In this document: positions 1 to 6,969 of the stretch, in pieces | How the letters are laid out: each line of letters opens with the position of its first letter | Position numbering within the stretch: position 1 is the stretch's first letter | Source of the DNA: CAZFNQ01 sp964520375 | Lineage (GTDB): Bacteria > Patescibacteriota > Saccharimonadia > Saccharimonadales > JANWIN01 | Assembly: GCA_964520375.1 (NCBI GenBank) | Contig: CAZFNQ010000002.1 | Location: 1 to 52,375, forward strand | DNA length: 52,375 nucleotides | Reading direction: 5' to 3' | Translations under genes and position numbers: made by a program | Notes under the pieces: generated by a model | Seen by the model: the letters and a program-made list of their open reading frames with translations, nothing else | What the model was told of the DNA's origin: nothing | Databases searched by the model: none

Positions 1-40
1 ATTACCCACTGTCATGAATATACTACCCACAATCACCCAC
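1..40 (-). promoter_or_regulatory. Candidate MraZ-box array (three GTGGG repeats)
   Basis: On the minus strand GTGGG occurs at 40-36, 30-26 and 9-5. The first two start 10 bp apart and the third 21 bp further on, so all three lie on roughly the same helix face. MraZ is known to bind direct TGGG-type repeats with about 10-bp periodicity in front of its own gene at the head of the division cluster. A leftward mraZ just beyond the window edge would fit, but that gene cannot be seen here. Confidence 0.35.
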
Positions 41-63
41 AAGCAAGCGTTTTAATTAAAAAT

Positions 64-83
64 GTCGCCTGTTAATTGGCGAC
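64..83 (-). terminator. Rho-independent terminator of the 161-565 gene
   Basis: A perfect 6-bp stem (GTCGCC at 64-69, GGCGAC at 78-83) encloses an 8-nt loop. Read on the minus strand it is followed by a run of T (plus-strand A at 58-62). It lies about 80 nt after the stop of the leftward gene at 161-565 and before the candidate MraZ boxes. Confidence 0.6.
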
Positions 84-92
84 TTATCCACA
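84..92 (+). other. Single consensus DnaA-box-like site
   Basis: TTATCCACA is an exact match to the classical DnaA box. I see no second box or AT-rich unwinding element around it, and dnaA is not in the window. It abuts a terminator stem. A chance match or a DnaA-responsive regulatory site is as likely as an origin element. Confidence 0.25.
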
Positions 93-160
93 GCTTTTAC
101 AGATTATACCCTAAAACCACAAGATATGGTGGGTAACTCTATTTACGTAACACTACAAGG

Positions 161-565
161 TTATCTCTGGTTGGCTTCGTTTTTTTGGTTTTGAACATAT
201 TCTACATAGGCGTGAGGAACTTTTATCTGCATGCCTTGTTTTAATTCATCTTCACCCTGTTGATGAGCTTCATCAAGAATTGCCTTATCAAAATCTTCTC
301 GATCTTGGCTACCTTGTACGCCAGAGTGGTCTGCAATGTTATCTGGGGTATCTTGAGGTCCTCGTACTTGGAAATCGGTATCTAGTGCTGGCAATTCGTG
401 ACTTCCAGTGAGTGAATGATCTATCACATTACCTACAGCTTTATGACTAACACTACCCAGAGCAATTACACTGGCACCTATGGCAAGAGCTCGACGATTA
501 CGCTTTACTCTATTGGATGGGCGCTTGGTATTGTGTGATCTGAGTACATCTTGATTTGATATCAT
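161..565 (-). CDS. Hypothetical membrane-anchored protein, 134 aa
   Basis: I do not recognise the family. The N-terminus is strongly basic (NTKRPSNRVKRNRRA) and is followed by a hydrophobic stretch at about residues 26-46 that could be a signal anchor. The remainder is polar and acidic, rich in Asp, Gln and Glu and without cysteine, as expected for an exported or surface-tethered tail. The ATG at 565 lies 7 nt behind a perfect promoter (TTGACA, 17-bp spacer, TATAAT), so the mRNA is probably leaderless. A hairpin terminator follows at 64-83, which makes it a monocistronic unit. Confidence 0.6.
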   Translation of the reverse strand: MISNQDVLRSHNTKRPSNRVKRNRRALAIGASVIALGSVSHKAVGNVIDHSLTGSHELPALDTDFQVRGPQDTPDNIADHSGVQGSQDREDFDKAILDEAHQQGEDELKQGMQIKVPHAYVEYVQNQKNEANQR

Positions 566-572
566 AGCTCAT

Positions 573-601
573 ATTATAGCAAAACATATGCATTTTGTCA
601 A
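573..601 (-). promoter_or_regulatory. Consensus sigma-70 promoter for the 161-565 gene
   Basis: On the minus strand TTGACA (601-596) is separated by 17 bp from TATAAT (578-573), and the base pairs before the -10 read TGC, an extended -10. The expected transcription start is about 566, directly at the ATG of 565. It is the strongest promoter match in the window. Confidence 0.85.
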
Positions 602-648
602 TCTCAGGCCATGCCCTATTACTTTGGAAAGTTGTATTTATTATAAGT

Positions 649-1908
649 CTAGCTCTGTTGGTTTTTTATCATCTCGGTGTACCAATGTGCACTAGGCCGT
701 ATTTGCCTTGTCATGCCATTTTTTCGATCCACAGAGACCAGGCCGAACTTTGGCCACCAGCCATATTTCCATTCAAAATTATCGAGCAAACTCCAATGAA
801 AGTAACCGGCTATATCAACACCTTCGCTAATTGCTCGTTCCATGGCAATAACAGTTTCCTCTAGCCACCACTGCCGATATTGGTCCTGTTCATCGGCAAC
901 GCCATTTTCAGTCACGAATATTGGTTTTTTATGATGGGCCCAGGTCCGCATAAGTAGTGGATATAAACCCTCTGGTTCCATATACCAGCCAAGGTCATTT
1001 TGCGGTACTTTAGGGTTCTCACGCTTAAAGTTTTTATAATAATCTGTGAAATAGTAGTTAAACCCCACAAAATCTTGGTGATTTCGAACTCTTCGCAAAA
1101 ACCACCAATTCCAGGCGTACCTCATTACTTTTGTTACCGCTTGATCAACGAAGTTGTGCGGTCGTTTAGCTTGAATGTTAGCTAGCTGGGCAGCCATACC
1201 AATTTGCAGGTGTGGGTTTTGTTTTTTAAGTATCTTATAAGCCTTTTTGTGAGCTTTTACTAAATTCAAATAGACAGTCACTGCTTGCAGTGGGCTTTTT
1301 TGCTCGGGCGGCCATTCCCCTGTAACAAAACTAAAGCTAGTGTAAACATTGGGTTCGTTGAGAGTTATTATGTATTTGAGTTCTTGGCCATATTCTTCGG
1401 CTATTTTGGTGACAAATTTATAAAAGTACTTAAGATTGGAACGTTTGGTAAAGCCACCTTTATCCTCAAACCAAACTGGAACGGTCCAGTGCCAAATATT
1501 TAAGAATGGTTCTATGCCGCGTTTTTTGAGGGCCGATATATATTTTTTGTAATGATCTATGGCTGCACTATCCCATTGACCCTGTTCAGGCTCCAGTCTG
1601 GACCACTCGATGCCAAAACGGAAGGCATTGAGTCGAAGTCTTTTGGCAATATCGAAATCTTCTAGATAGTGGTTGTAATGGTCTACACCTCTACCTGAAA
1701 CGTAGTTATTTGGACTGGTCGCTCGTTTTTTAACTGCATCCCAATCGGGCACAATTGGACGCATTCGGACCTCTGCGGTATTTGCTAATTCCTTGGCATG
1801 AGCTAGCTCCCACACACTCCACTGGTTTACGGTACCACCTTCGACTTGGTGACTAGCTACACTGGCTCCCCAGTAAAAATCTTTCGGAAAAACCCTCTTT
1901 TTGTCCAT
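649..1908 (-). CDS. Glycoside hydrolase family 1 (beta-glucosidase-like)
   Basis: The 419-aa protein has the layout of GH1 retaining beta-glycosidases, a (beta/alpha)8 barrel that cleaves beta-linked disaccharides or aryl glycosides. Visible motifs are the N-terminal FYWGASVASHQVEGG, the acid/base TLNEP (Glu185), the nucleophile VTENG (Glu334) and the aglycone-side LLDNFEW near 374-380. No signal peptide is seen, so it acts in the cytoplasm. It is slightly shorter than typical 440-480 aa members. It heads a leftward unit that is separate from the flavodoxin-like gene upstream. A TATAAT lies 8 nt before the ATG. The exact substrate (gluco-, galacto- or phospho-sugar) cannot be read from sequence. 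Confidence 0.9.
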   Translation of the reverse strand: MDKKRVFPKDFYWGASVASHQVEGGTVNQWSVWELAHAKELANTAEVRMRPIVPDWDAVKKRATSPNNYVSGRGVDHYNHYLEDFDIAKRLRLNAFRFGIEWSRLEPEQGQWDSAAIDHYKKYISALKKRGIEPFLNIWHWTVPVWFEDKGGFTKRSNLKYFYKFVTKIAEEYGQELKYIITLNEPNVYTSFSFVTGEWPPEQKSPLQAVTVYLNLVKAHKKAYKILKKQNPHLQIGMAAQLANIQAKRPHNFVDQAVTKVMRYAWNWWFLRRVRNHQDFVGFNYYFTDYYKNFKRENPKVPQNDLGWYMEPEGLYPLLMRTWAHHKKPIFVTENGVADEQDQYRQWWLEETVIAMERAISEGVDIAGYFHWSLLDNFEWKYGWWPKFGLVSVDRKNGMTRQIRPSAHWYTEMIKNQQS

Positions 1909-1945
1909 TGACCTTTATTATAACTCAATTAACAAAGAGAAACTG

Positions 1946-2677
1946 CTATCGATATTCGGGGTTTTCAAAGTCAAAACGGCTACCAGCGTCCCATTTGCTG
2001 CGCTGGTTACCCCAGGCCGGTATCCCACCGCTATCTTTTATCATCTTGGCTAGGTGCATCAAATTCCAGGCCATAAAAGTAGTGTTTCGGTTTGTAAAAT
2101 CATTCTGTGGGCCGCCACTGCCCTTATCCAGGTAACTTGGTCCGGGGCCGGCTTCACCTACCCAGCCGGCATCGGCTTGCGGAGGTATTACACAACCCAA
2201 ATGTTGCAAACTGTACAGAACATTCATAGCACAATGTTTAACACCATCTTCATTGCCAGTAATAATACAGCCTCCAACTTTGCCATAATAAGCATATTGG
2301 CCCTCATCGTTTAAATCACTGGAATTGCCATATAACCTTTCAATAACACGTTTGGTTACTGAACTGTTATCTCCCAGCCAAATTGGTCCGCAGATAACTA
2401 GTATGTCAGCGTCTTGCACTTTTTTATAAATATCTGGCCAATCATCAGTTTTCCAGCCATGTTTAGTCATATCAGGGTAAACGCCTGTGGCAATATCATG
2501 GTCAACGGCGCGGATTATTTCAATATTGACGCCATGCTTTTGCATAATATTTGTACTCAATTTTAAAAGCCCCTCTGTATTACTTACCTCTGGTGATTTT
2601 TTAAGCGTGCAATTAAAGTAAAGCGCTTTTAGATCGCTAAAGTCCATACTTTTCGTAACTTTATCTCGTGCTGCCAT
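1946..2677 (-). CDS. Flavodoxin-like NAD(P)H-dependent oxidoreductase
   Basis: The 243-aa protein resembles the flavodoxin-fold FMN reductase/WrbA-like group. An early strand (ALYFNCTLKKSPEVSNTEGLL) supplies the phosphate-binding loop region. A central ADILVICGPIWLGDNSS segment near residues 93-109 matches the 'P.Y....P' flavin-binding loop, and GGCIITGNEDG follows near 135-145. It probably carries FMN and reduces quinones or other small electron acceptors. The start has a GGAG Shine-Dalgarno 9 nt upstream. It lies just downstream of the aldo/keto reductase gene (22-bp gap) and so probably shares its mRNA. Confidence 0.75.
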   Translation of the reverse strand: MAARDKVTKSMDFSDLKALYFNCTLKKSPEVSNTEGLLKLSTNIMQKHGVNIEIIRAVDHDIATGVYPDMTKHGWKTDDWPDIYKKVQDADILVICGPIWLGDNSSVTKRVIERLYGNSSDLNDEGQYAYYGKVGGCIITGNEDGVKHCAMNVLYSLQHLGCVIPPQADAGWVGEAGPGPSYLDKGSGGPQNDFTNRNTTFMAWNLMHLAKMIKDSGGIPAWGNQRSKWDAGSRFDFENPEYR

Positions 2678-2699
2678 TTAATTCTCCAATCTTAGTTAA

Positions 2700-3506
2700 C
2701 TAATGCCAGCCTACCACATGCTCGCCTTGTGACAAACCGTCAATTTTGGCAATATCTTCAACCGTTAGAGTAATTTCTTGCGAGTCCAGATTTTGTCTCA
2801 TACGCTCTGCGTCAGTAGTTTTTGGTATCGGTATTGTTTCATGCGTAATAGCCCATGCTAGCATAATTTGTGCACTTGTGGCTTTATGTCTCTCAGCAAT
2901 ATTGCCAATAACTTTGTCATTGGCATGGCGACCGCGGGCCAGTGGACTGTAGGCCTCGACAATTATATTATTTTTACGGCAAAACTCTAGCACAGGCTTT
3001 TGATCTTTGTAAATATAGGGATGGAATTCAATTTGATTAACGGCTGGCTTAACTTTTGCAGTTGATAACAGTTCTTCTAAATGGGTAGCCATATAATTAG
3101 ACACGCCTATGTTCTTGGCTAGACCACTTTTATTAATTTCTTCCATGGCCTTCCAAGAGTCGGCACGTCGCGGGGCATCATGCCCGGGCCAATGTATAAG
3201 ATATAGATCCACATATTCTAGGCCCAAGCGCTCAAGAGAATCATTAAAGGCCTTGTGTGCACTCGCATAACCCTGGTCGCTGTTCCAAAGCTTGGTAGTT
3301 ACAAATATATCCTTGCGCGGGACTTTAGAATCTCGCACGGCCGACCCGACTCCGGCTTCATTTCCGTAAATTTTGGCTGTATCAATTAAGCGATAGCCTG
3401 TTTCAATGGCTTTCAACACTTTTTTGTGAACGCCAAAAATTATTTGCCAAGTACCATAACCAATACCCGGCATTTGCTTCCCAGTGTTGAGTTTAACGTA
3501 CTTCAT
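2700..3506 (-). CDS. Aldo/keto reductase
   Basis: This 268-aa TIM-barrel NAD(P)H oxidoreductase has the full AKR catalytic tetrad: Asp42 (RLIDTA), Tyr47 (IYGNE), Lys72 (TTKLW) and His105 (LIHWPG). The N-terminal MPGIGYGTW and the C-terminal IPIPKTT cofactor loop (about 225-231) are those of the AKR5/2,5-diketo-gluconate reductase-like group. Length is normal for the family. It sits between the NYN gene and the flavodoxin-like gene on the same strand. Together with GH1 it suggests handling of sugars or reactive carbonyls, but the true substrate is unknown. Confidence 0.88.
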   Translation of the reverse strand: MKYVKLNTGKQMPGIGYGTWQIIFGVHKKVLKAIETGYRLIDTAKIYGNEAGVGSAVRDSKVPRKDIFVTTKLWNSDQGYASAHKAFNDSLERLGLEYVDLYLIHWPGHDAPRRADSWKAMEEINKSGLAKNIGVSNYMATHLEELLSTAKVKPAVNQIEFHPYIYKDQKPVLEFCRKNNIIVEAYSPLARGRHANDKVIGNIAERHKATSAQIMLAWAITHETIPIPKTTDAERMRQNLDSQEITLTVEDIAKIDGLSQGEHVVGWH

Positions 3507-3520
3507 TACCCAATTTACCT

Positions 3521-4147
3521 TTATTGGTCGGCTTTATCGGTTCTCGGTCTGCTTCTATATGCCAGCTCATTGCGTAATTTATCTAGGCGGACAATATAGC
3601 TGTCAAATTCTTTAAGTAACTGAGAATACTGCCAGTTGGGTGTCATGATATTTTGCAGTTTGCCCTGTTCCTTTAGATATTCGGCCAGACTATGGAAATC
3701 ACCATCGCCAGATACAATTATGGCTTTATGGTAATTTTTAAATTCTTTCATTGTCCATAGCACCAAGTCCGCATCTATATTGCCTTTAATTGGAGACTTC
3801 CTGGCTGTGGGATCTTGCTCAGGTTTTTCAGTATTTGTCGGGGGATCTTGCTGACTAACAGATAGGCCTTCAATCTGCGCCTGATGAGGCTTTGAAAGGT
3901 CAGAAGTGGGTTTTAGTACTACCAGGTAGCCGCTGTCATGTAGCTGTTGGTACAAATCTTCAAATTCCGGCATATAGCCAATAAACATGTAAGCGTTGGT
4001 AACCTTATATTTACTACGCAGATAATGCCGGAATTTGCGCCAGTCCATTTTCCAACCCATCTTTTGAGTACCCAGGTTTAGGTTTTGGCTATCAATAAAA
4101 GCGTAATTGTTGTCGCTTGAGTTTCTAGATTGTCTTGGTTTGAGCAT
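3521..4147 (-). CDS. NYN-domain (LabA-like PIN) putative ribonuclease
   Basis: The 208-aa protein has the acidic pattern of NYN/PIN-like metal-dependent RNases: YAFIDSQNL with Asp19, IDADLVLW with Asp125 and Asp127, and VSGDGDF with Asp148 and Asp150. Between residues 81 and 121 there is a Pro/Gln/Ser-rich insert that interrupts the fold and is probably a flexible loop. The C-terminal strand-helix region (LLKEFDSYIVRLDKL) fits LabA/DUF88 proteins. Expected activity is single-stranded RNA cleavage; the target RNA is not known. It precedes the aldo/keto reductase gene by 14 bp. Confidence 0.82.
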   Translation of the reverse strand: MLKPRQSRNSSDNNYAFIDSQNLNLGTQKMGWKMDWRKFRHYLRSKYKVTNAYMFIGYMPEFEDLYQQLHDSGYLVVLKPTSDLSKPHQAQIEGLSVSQQDPPTNTEKPEQDPTARKSPIKGNIDADLVLWTMKEFKNYHKAIIVSGDGDFHSLAEYLKEQGKLQNIMTPNWQYSQLLKEFDSYIVRLDKLRNELAYRSRPRTDKADQ

Positions 4148-4177
4148 TATTTTAGAGTTTTTGGGATAATGCTTATG

Positions 4178-4561
4178 CTACATCCCAGTCGTAACGTTTA
4201 AAATATTACCATCCGGATCTTTAAACCAAGCCGCTTTTAAATCTTCTAGAATATGGATATCGCCCTCGCGTTTGACACCCGGTATATTGTCGTATTGTTC
4301 GAAAGTAATACCCTTGCCTTTTAGCTCATTAACCACTGCTTCAATGTCTTTAATCTCCCAAGCTGCAGAGGTAGCTTTGTTTGTACCTGCAAAGGAAGAA
4401 GTATAAACAAGAACTTGAGAATTGCCACTTTTATAAATGACGCCCTGTCCGCTGCGCTCATCTTTTACGGCTTTCAGGCCAAGCTTTCCCTCGTAAAATT
4501 CTTTTGCTACCTTAAGATCCTTAACCGCAATTGTGGGAATAATGTTTGCATCTCCCAACAT
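4178..4561 (-). CDS. VOC-family (glyoxalase/bleomycin-resistance fold) protein
   Basis: The 127-aa protein has a paired beta-alpha-beta-beta-beta VOC module. It opens with IPTIAVKDLKVAKEFYEGKLGL and closes with AAWFKDPDGNILNV, the usual VOC end. It may bind a metal and a small hydrophobic ligand, but the family covers dioxygenases, glyoxalases and resistance proteins, so no reaction is assigned. The start has the best Shine-Dalgarno of this region (AAGGAGG, 8 nt upstream) and a leader of about 50 nt behind a possible TATACT (4625-4620), unlike the many leaderless genes nearby. Confidence 0.82.
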   Translation of the reverse strand: MLGDANIIPTIAVKDLKVAKEFYEGKLGLKAVKDERSGQGVIYKSGNSQVLVYTSSFAGTNKATSAAWEIKDIEAVVNELKGKGITFEQYDNIPGVKREGDIHILEDLKAAWFKDPDGNILNVTTGM

Positions 4562-4636
4562 AATAAAACCTCCTTTTTATAAAAATTGATAAATTTTACT
4601 AATTTTGGTTTATAACTTTAGTATACGCCACCTACT

Positions 4637-5179
4637 TCAGATTTCACTAGGCCAATGTAAGAATTTATACCATTTGCCTTTTGCCACATAGGCACACATT
4701 GGGTGAGTCTCTAAATATTGATTCGTGTATCGGCCATCCAAACCCCAGGCAATCAACCTATGGAGTCCATCTACGTGATATAAAGCAGTTTTAATCTTAA
4801 CATGTCCTTTGTAATGGCCCATGGCCTTAAAACGGGTCGACAAAAATATTGGGCTAAATTCGCTATGTTTAAAATGTTCAATTGTTTTAACGCATTTGGG
4901 ATTTTTAGATTTATATTCTAGCTTTTTAGCTCTTTTATAAACACTTTTAAGTAGTGCGCCCTTCTTTGGTATTAAAATGTATTTTGAGTGAGCATGACCT
5001 GGCATAAGTATTGACAATACATCATCGCGCGATAGCCTGACTTTATACCAGTTACCAACGTGTTTCTCGGTCCAATTTAGACACCATAAACTAACTTCTT
5101 TTTGCCAATTATTATAAGGGTATTGTTTTAAAAACTCCTGTTTTACTTCGCTAAAACTAACCCGCTGAGCTTCTGTCAT
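4637..5179 (-). CDS. Hypothetical protein with a DGLHR motif, possibly DUF6309-like
   Basis: This is a 180-aa protein from the ATG at 5179; a longer TTG start at 5206 has no ribosome site. The centre reads LSRDDVLSILMPGHAHS and the C-terminal third has HVDGLHRLIAWGLDGR near residues 145-160. A D-G-x-H-R motif followed by an aliphatic helix also marks ParB/sulfiredoxin-fold nucleotide-binding proteins. From memory the arrangement resembles actinobacterial DUF6309 proteins, which I could not verify. It overlaps the upstream gene by 23 bp, so the two are probably translated together and may work together. Confidence 0.6.
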   Translation of the reverse strand: MTEAQRVSFSEVKQEFLKQYPYNNWQKEVSLWCLNWTEKHVGNWYKVRLSRDDVLSILMPGHAHSKYILIPKKGALLKSVYKRAKKLEYKSKNPKCVKTIEHFKHSEFSPIFLSTRFKAMGHYKGHVKIKTALYHVDGLHRLIAWGLDGRYTNQYLETHPMCAYVAKGKWYKFLHWPSEI

Positions 5180-6110
5180 ATGATTGTACAGTCTTATCAG
5201 ATTCAAGTTTAAAAAATTCTGCTATATGTTTCAGATACAGAACTATGTGGTCTTTTTCTTCGTCGGATAGAATTTTCACATTATGTCTTCCAGATATAAC
5301 TGGCGTGAGTTCGTCTACTAGTTGTGTAAACCATTCACTCCATTGATAACGCCTTGAACTGCGAACAATCCTTCCTAGAGAATTAGTAACTGTTTGAAGA
5401 CCCCAATAGACTGTCTCTATATTACAAGCGGCTTTAAGATCATCTGAACACTCAGACTTTTTGGGTTCATCTTGCGACCTATAGTCTTCGATTGCCCGTA
5501 AGTCAGCTTTCTGACCAAGGTAAGTGCCGACAAGTGTCTGCAAAGCTATACCATGAATTATGGGCAGACGAGCACTAGCCTCTAAGCTCTTATGTGCTTC
5601 CTCTAAGACAACATTCGCGGCAGTGTAAGCAATGTTTTCAATTTTATCGCTATAACGAGCTTCTAAAGCTAATGTTTCTTTTCTAGACAACATGGCTCCA
5701 GCAATACTTTTAACAATTTGCTCTGAAGTCGGAGTAGTTAAATCGTAAGTCTCGATTGTGCCAGATTTAAATCGGCTTGCCTCATAGCCATATCCATTTA
5801 GTATATTATGTTCATCATGTTCAAAAACCTTCGTAAAAAACCAGGCCTCACTCACAATGCTTTTCATATCCTCCATGTCCTCCGGTTGAGGAAGAATATC
5901 TGGACGAGGGCGAGCATCGAGTCTTATATGCGTATTAACTTTCCCTGGTTCAAAGTCTCTACATACATAGACCTCAAACCAAGTTTCATTGGGTTCAGTC
6001 TCTCGCACACTTAACAAGAAGCCCCCGTACCGTTCTATTGGATTAGTTATTCGTTCAGCTGTTAGATCGGGAACTGATTCTAGATTTGGTCCGTGTGTAT
6101 CTCCTATCAT
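5157..6110 (-). CDS. Hypothetical protein, 317 aa
   Basis: No family is recognised. The protein is soluble, acidic and mostly helical after residue 130, with no transmembrane segment or signal. The N-terminal part looks beta-rich (YGGFLLSVRETEPNETWFEV). The start is set at ATG 6110 because a strong promoter (TTGACT 6149-6144, 18-bp spacer, TATAAT 6125-6120) ends 9 nt before it. The longer alternative, TTG at 6149, is itself the first base of the -35 box and cannot be transcribed from this promoter. It overlaps the DGLHR gene downstream by 23 bp, forming a two-gene unit. Confidence 0.55.
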   Translation of the reverse strand: MIGDTHGPNLESVPDLTAERITNPIERYGGFLLSVRETEPNETWFEVYVCRDFEPGKVNTHIRLDARPRPDILPQPEDMEDMKSIVSEAWFFTKVFEHDEHNILNGYGYEASRFKSGTIETYDLTTPTSEQIVKSIAGAMLSRKETLALEARYSDKIENIAYTAANVVLEEAHKSLEASARLPIIHGIALQTLVGTYLGQKADLRAIEDYRSQDEPKKSECSDDLKAACNIETVYWGLQTVTNSLGRIVRSSRRYQWSEWFTQLVDELTPVISGRHNVKILSDEEKDHIVLYLKHIAEFFKLESDKTVQSYDRSSAG

Positions 6111-6119
6111 AGAAAGTAT

Positions 6120-6149
6120 ATTATAAAACAAATCATTGAAAATAGTCAA
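6120..6149 (-). promoter_or_regulatory. Sigma-70 promoter for the 5157-6110 gene
   Basis: Minus-strand TTGACT (6149-6144) and TATAAT (6125-6120) are separated by 18 bp. The expected start is about 6113, giving a 5' leader of roughly 3 nt before the ATG at 6110. Confidence 0.75.
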
Positions 6150-6170
6150 TCATAACATTTGGACCATTAA

Positions 6171-6575
6171 CTAGTTAGAAATTGAATTCGGGGACTGTGG
6201 TGGCTGATTAGCTGATGGCGGCGAGAGCGAAGCCAATTGGGCTCTAGGAGTTATATTAATATCAGTCGAGCCAGATGGTTTGCTAACATGGTCGCCGATA
6301 TTTAAAATCTGGTACTTGCCCTCTGATATTTGCCAGTTAATCATTTTCCCTAAGTCAGTTTGTACTTTTATATTATATTGATGGGAGACATGGTTGATTC
6401 TTTTGCCAAATCTTATAGTAGCTGGCTTTTTAAGACTCAAGTTATCGTTAGCTATTTCTTGTACGTCTTTATCTGTAACTACTCCTTCAAAAGTTATGTT
6501 CCGTCGTCGAACATAGAGTGTTACCACCGCAGCAGCAATTGCTGCGAAAAGTCCTATAATCAGTGCGCTCTTCAT
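6171..6575 (-). CDS. Hypothetical single-pass membrane protein, 134 aa
   Basis: Residues 3-23 (ALIIGLFAAIAAAVVTLYV) form one transmembrane helix followed by RRR, so the N-terminus is probably a signal anchor. A small beta-rich domain follows, and the last 30 residues are Pro/Ser/Gln-rich and probably disordered. No enzymatic motif is seen. A TATAAT ends 8 nt before the ATG with no ribosome site, so the mRNA is probably leaderless. It stands alone between the unrecognised pair and whiB. Confidence 0.55.
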   Translation of the reverse strand: MKSALIIGLFAAIAAAVVTLYVRRRNITFEGVVTDKDVQEIANDNLSLKKPATIRFGKRINHVSHQYNIKVQTDLGKMINWQISEGKYQILNIGDHVSKPSGSTDINITPRAQLASLSPPSANQPPQSPNSISN

Positions 6576-6624
6576 AGTTAAAAATTATACTCTTATTTAA
6601 TTTGATACGATCACTAAGCTTTGA

Positions 6625-6966
6625 TTATGTATCAATAGTTTCAATTGCACTCGGCACTGAGTGATTAGTAGCCGGTTGGGGACCTTTTTTCTTGGGGGTT
6701 GGAACAATTTTACCACTATCAAACAATTCTCCTCCCCAGACGCCTCCGTATTGACGAGTCTCTTTTGCATACTGAAGGCATTCGACATTCACAATACAGC
6801 CTCGGCATAAGGCTTTAGCCCGTTCAACATCTTCTCGATCGGTTGAATAGAATAGTTCTAGCATAGTACCCTCATTATCATTGCATACACCTGCTTTGTA
6901 CCAATTTAGATCTTTATTCGGTGATTCTGGCACGCCCTCACCCATCTCTGCAGAAGGTATTGCCAT
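6625..6966 (-). CDS. WhiB-like Fe-S transcription regulator
   Basis: The 113-aa protein carries the WhiB signature: Cys28, Cys54, Cys57 and Cys63 (C-x25-C-x2-C-x5-C), followed by the GVWGGE turn at about residues 75-80 and a basic tail (PKKKGP). In known members the four cysteines bind a [4Fe-4S] cluster that senses O2 or NO, and the protein binds region 4 of the primary sigma factor. It begins 3 bp after the glyS stop and is probably cotranscribed with glyS; a sigma factor gene is the next one upstream. The family is typical of Actinobacteria, the usual hosts of Saccharibacteria, so transfer is possible. The C-terminal tail is short, so direct DNA contacts are uncertain. Confidence 0.88.
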   Translation of the reverse strand: MAIPSAEMGEGVPESPNKDLNWYKAGVCNDNEGTMLELFYSTDREDVERAKALCRGCIVNVECLQYAKETRQYGGVWGGELFDSGKIVPTPKKKGPQPATNHSVPSAIETIDT

Positions 6967-6969
6967 TTT

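Noticed and set aside
84..92. Replication origin at the left edge
   Set aside because: There is only one DnaA box, and no dnaA/dnaN, unwinding element or box cluster is seen; parAB lies about 49 kb away in this window.
595..864. Open frame on the plus strand opposite the GH1 gene and its promoter region
   Set aside because: It lies antisense to a well supported gene and to a consensus promoter, with no ribosome site and no recognisable domain. The same holds for the other antisense frames in the window.
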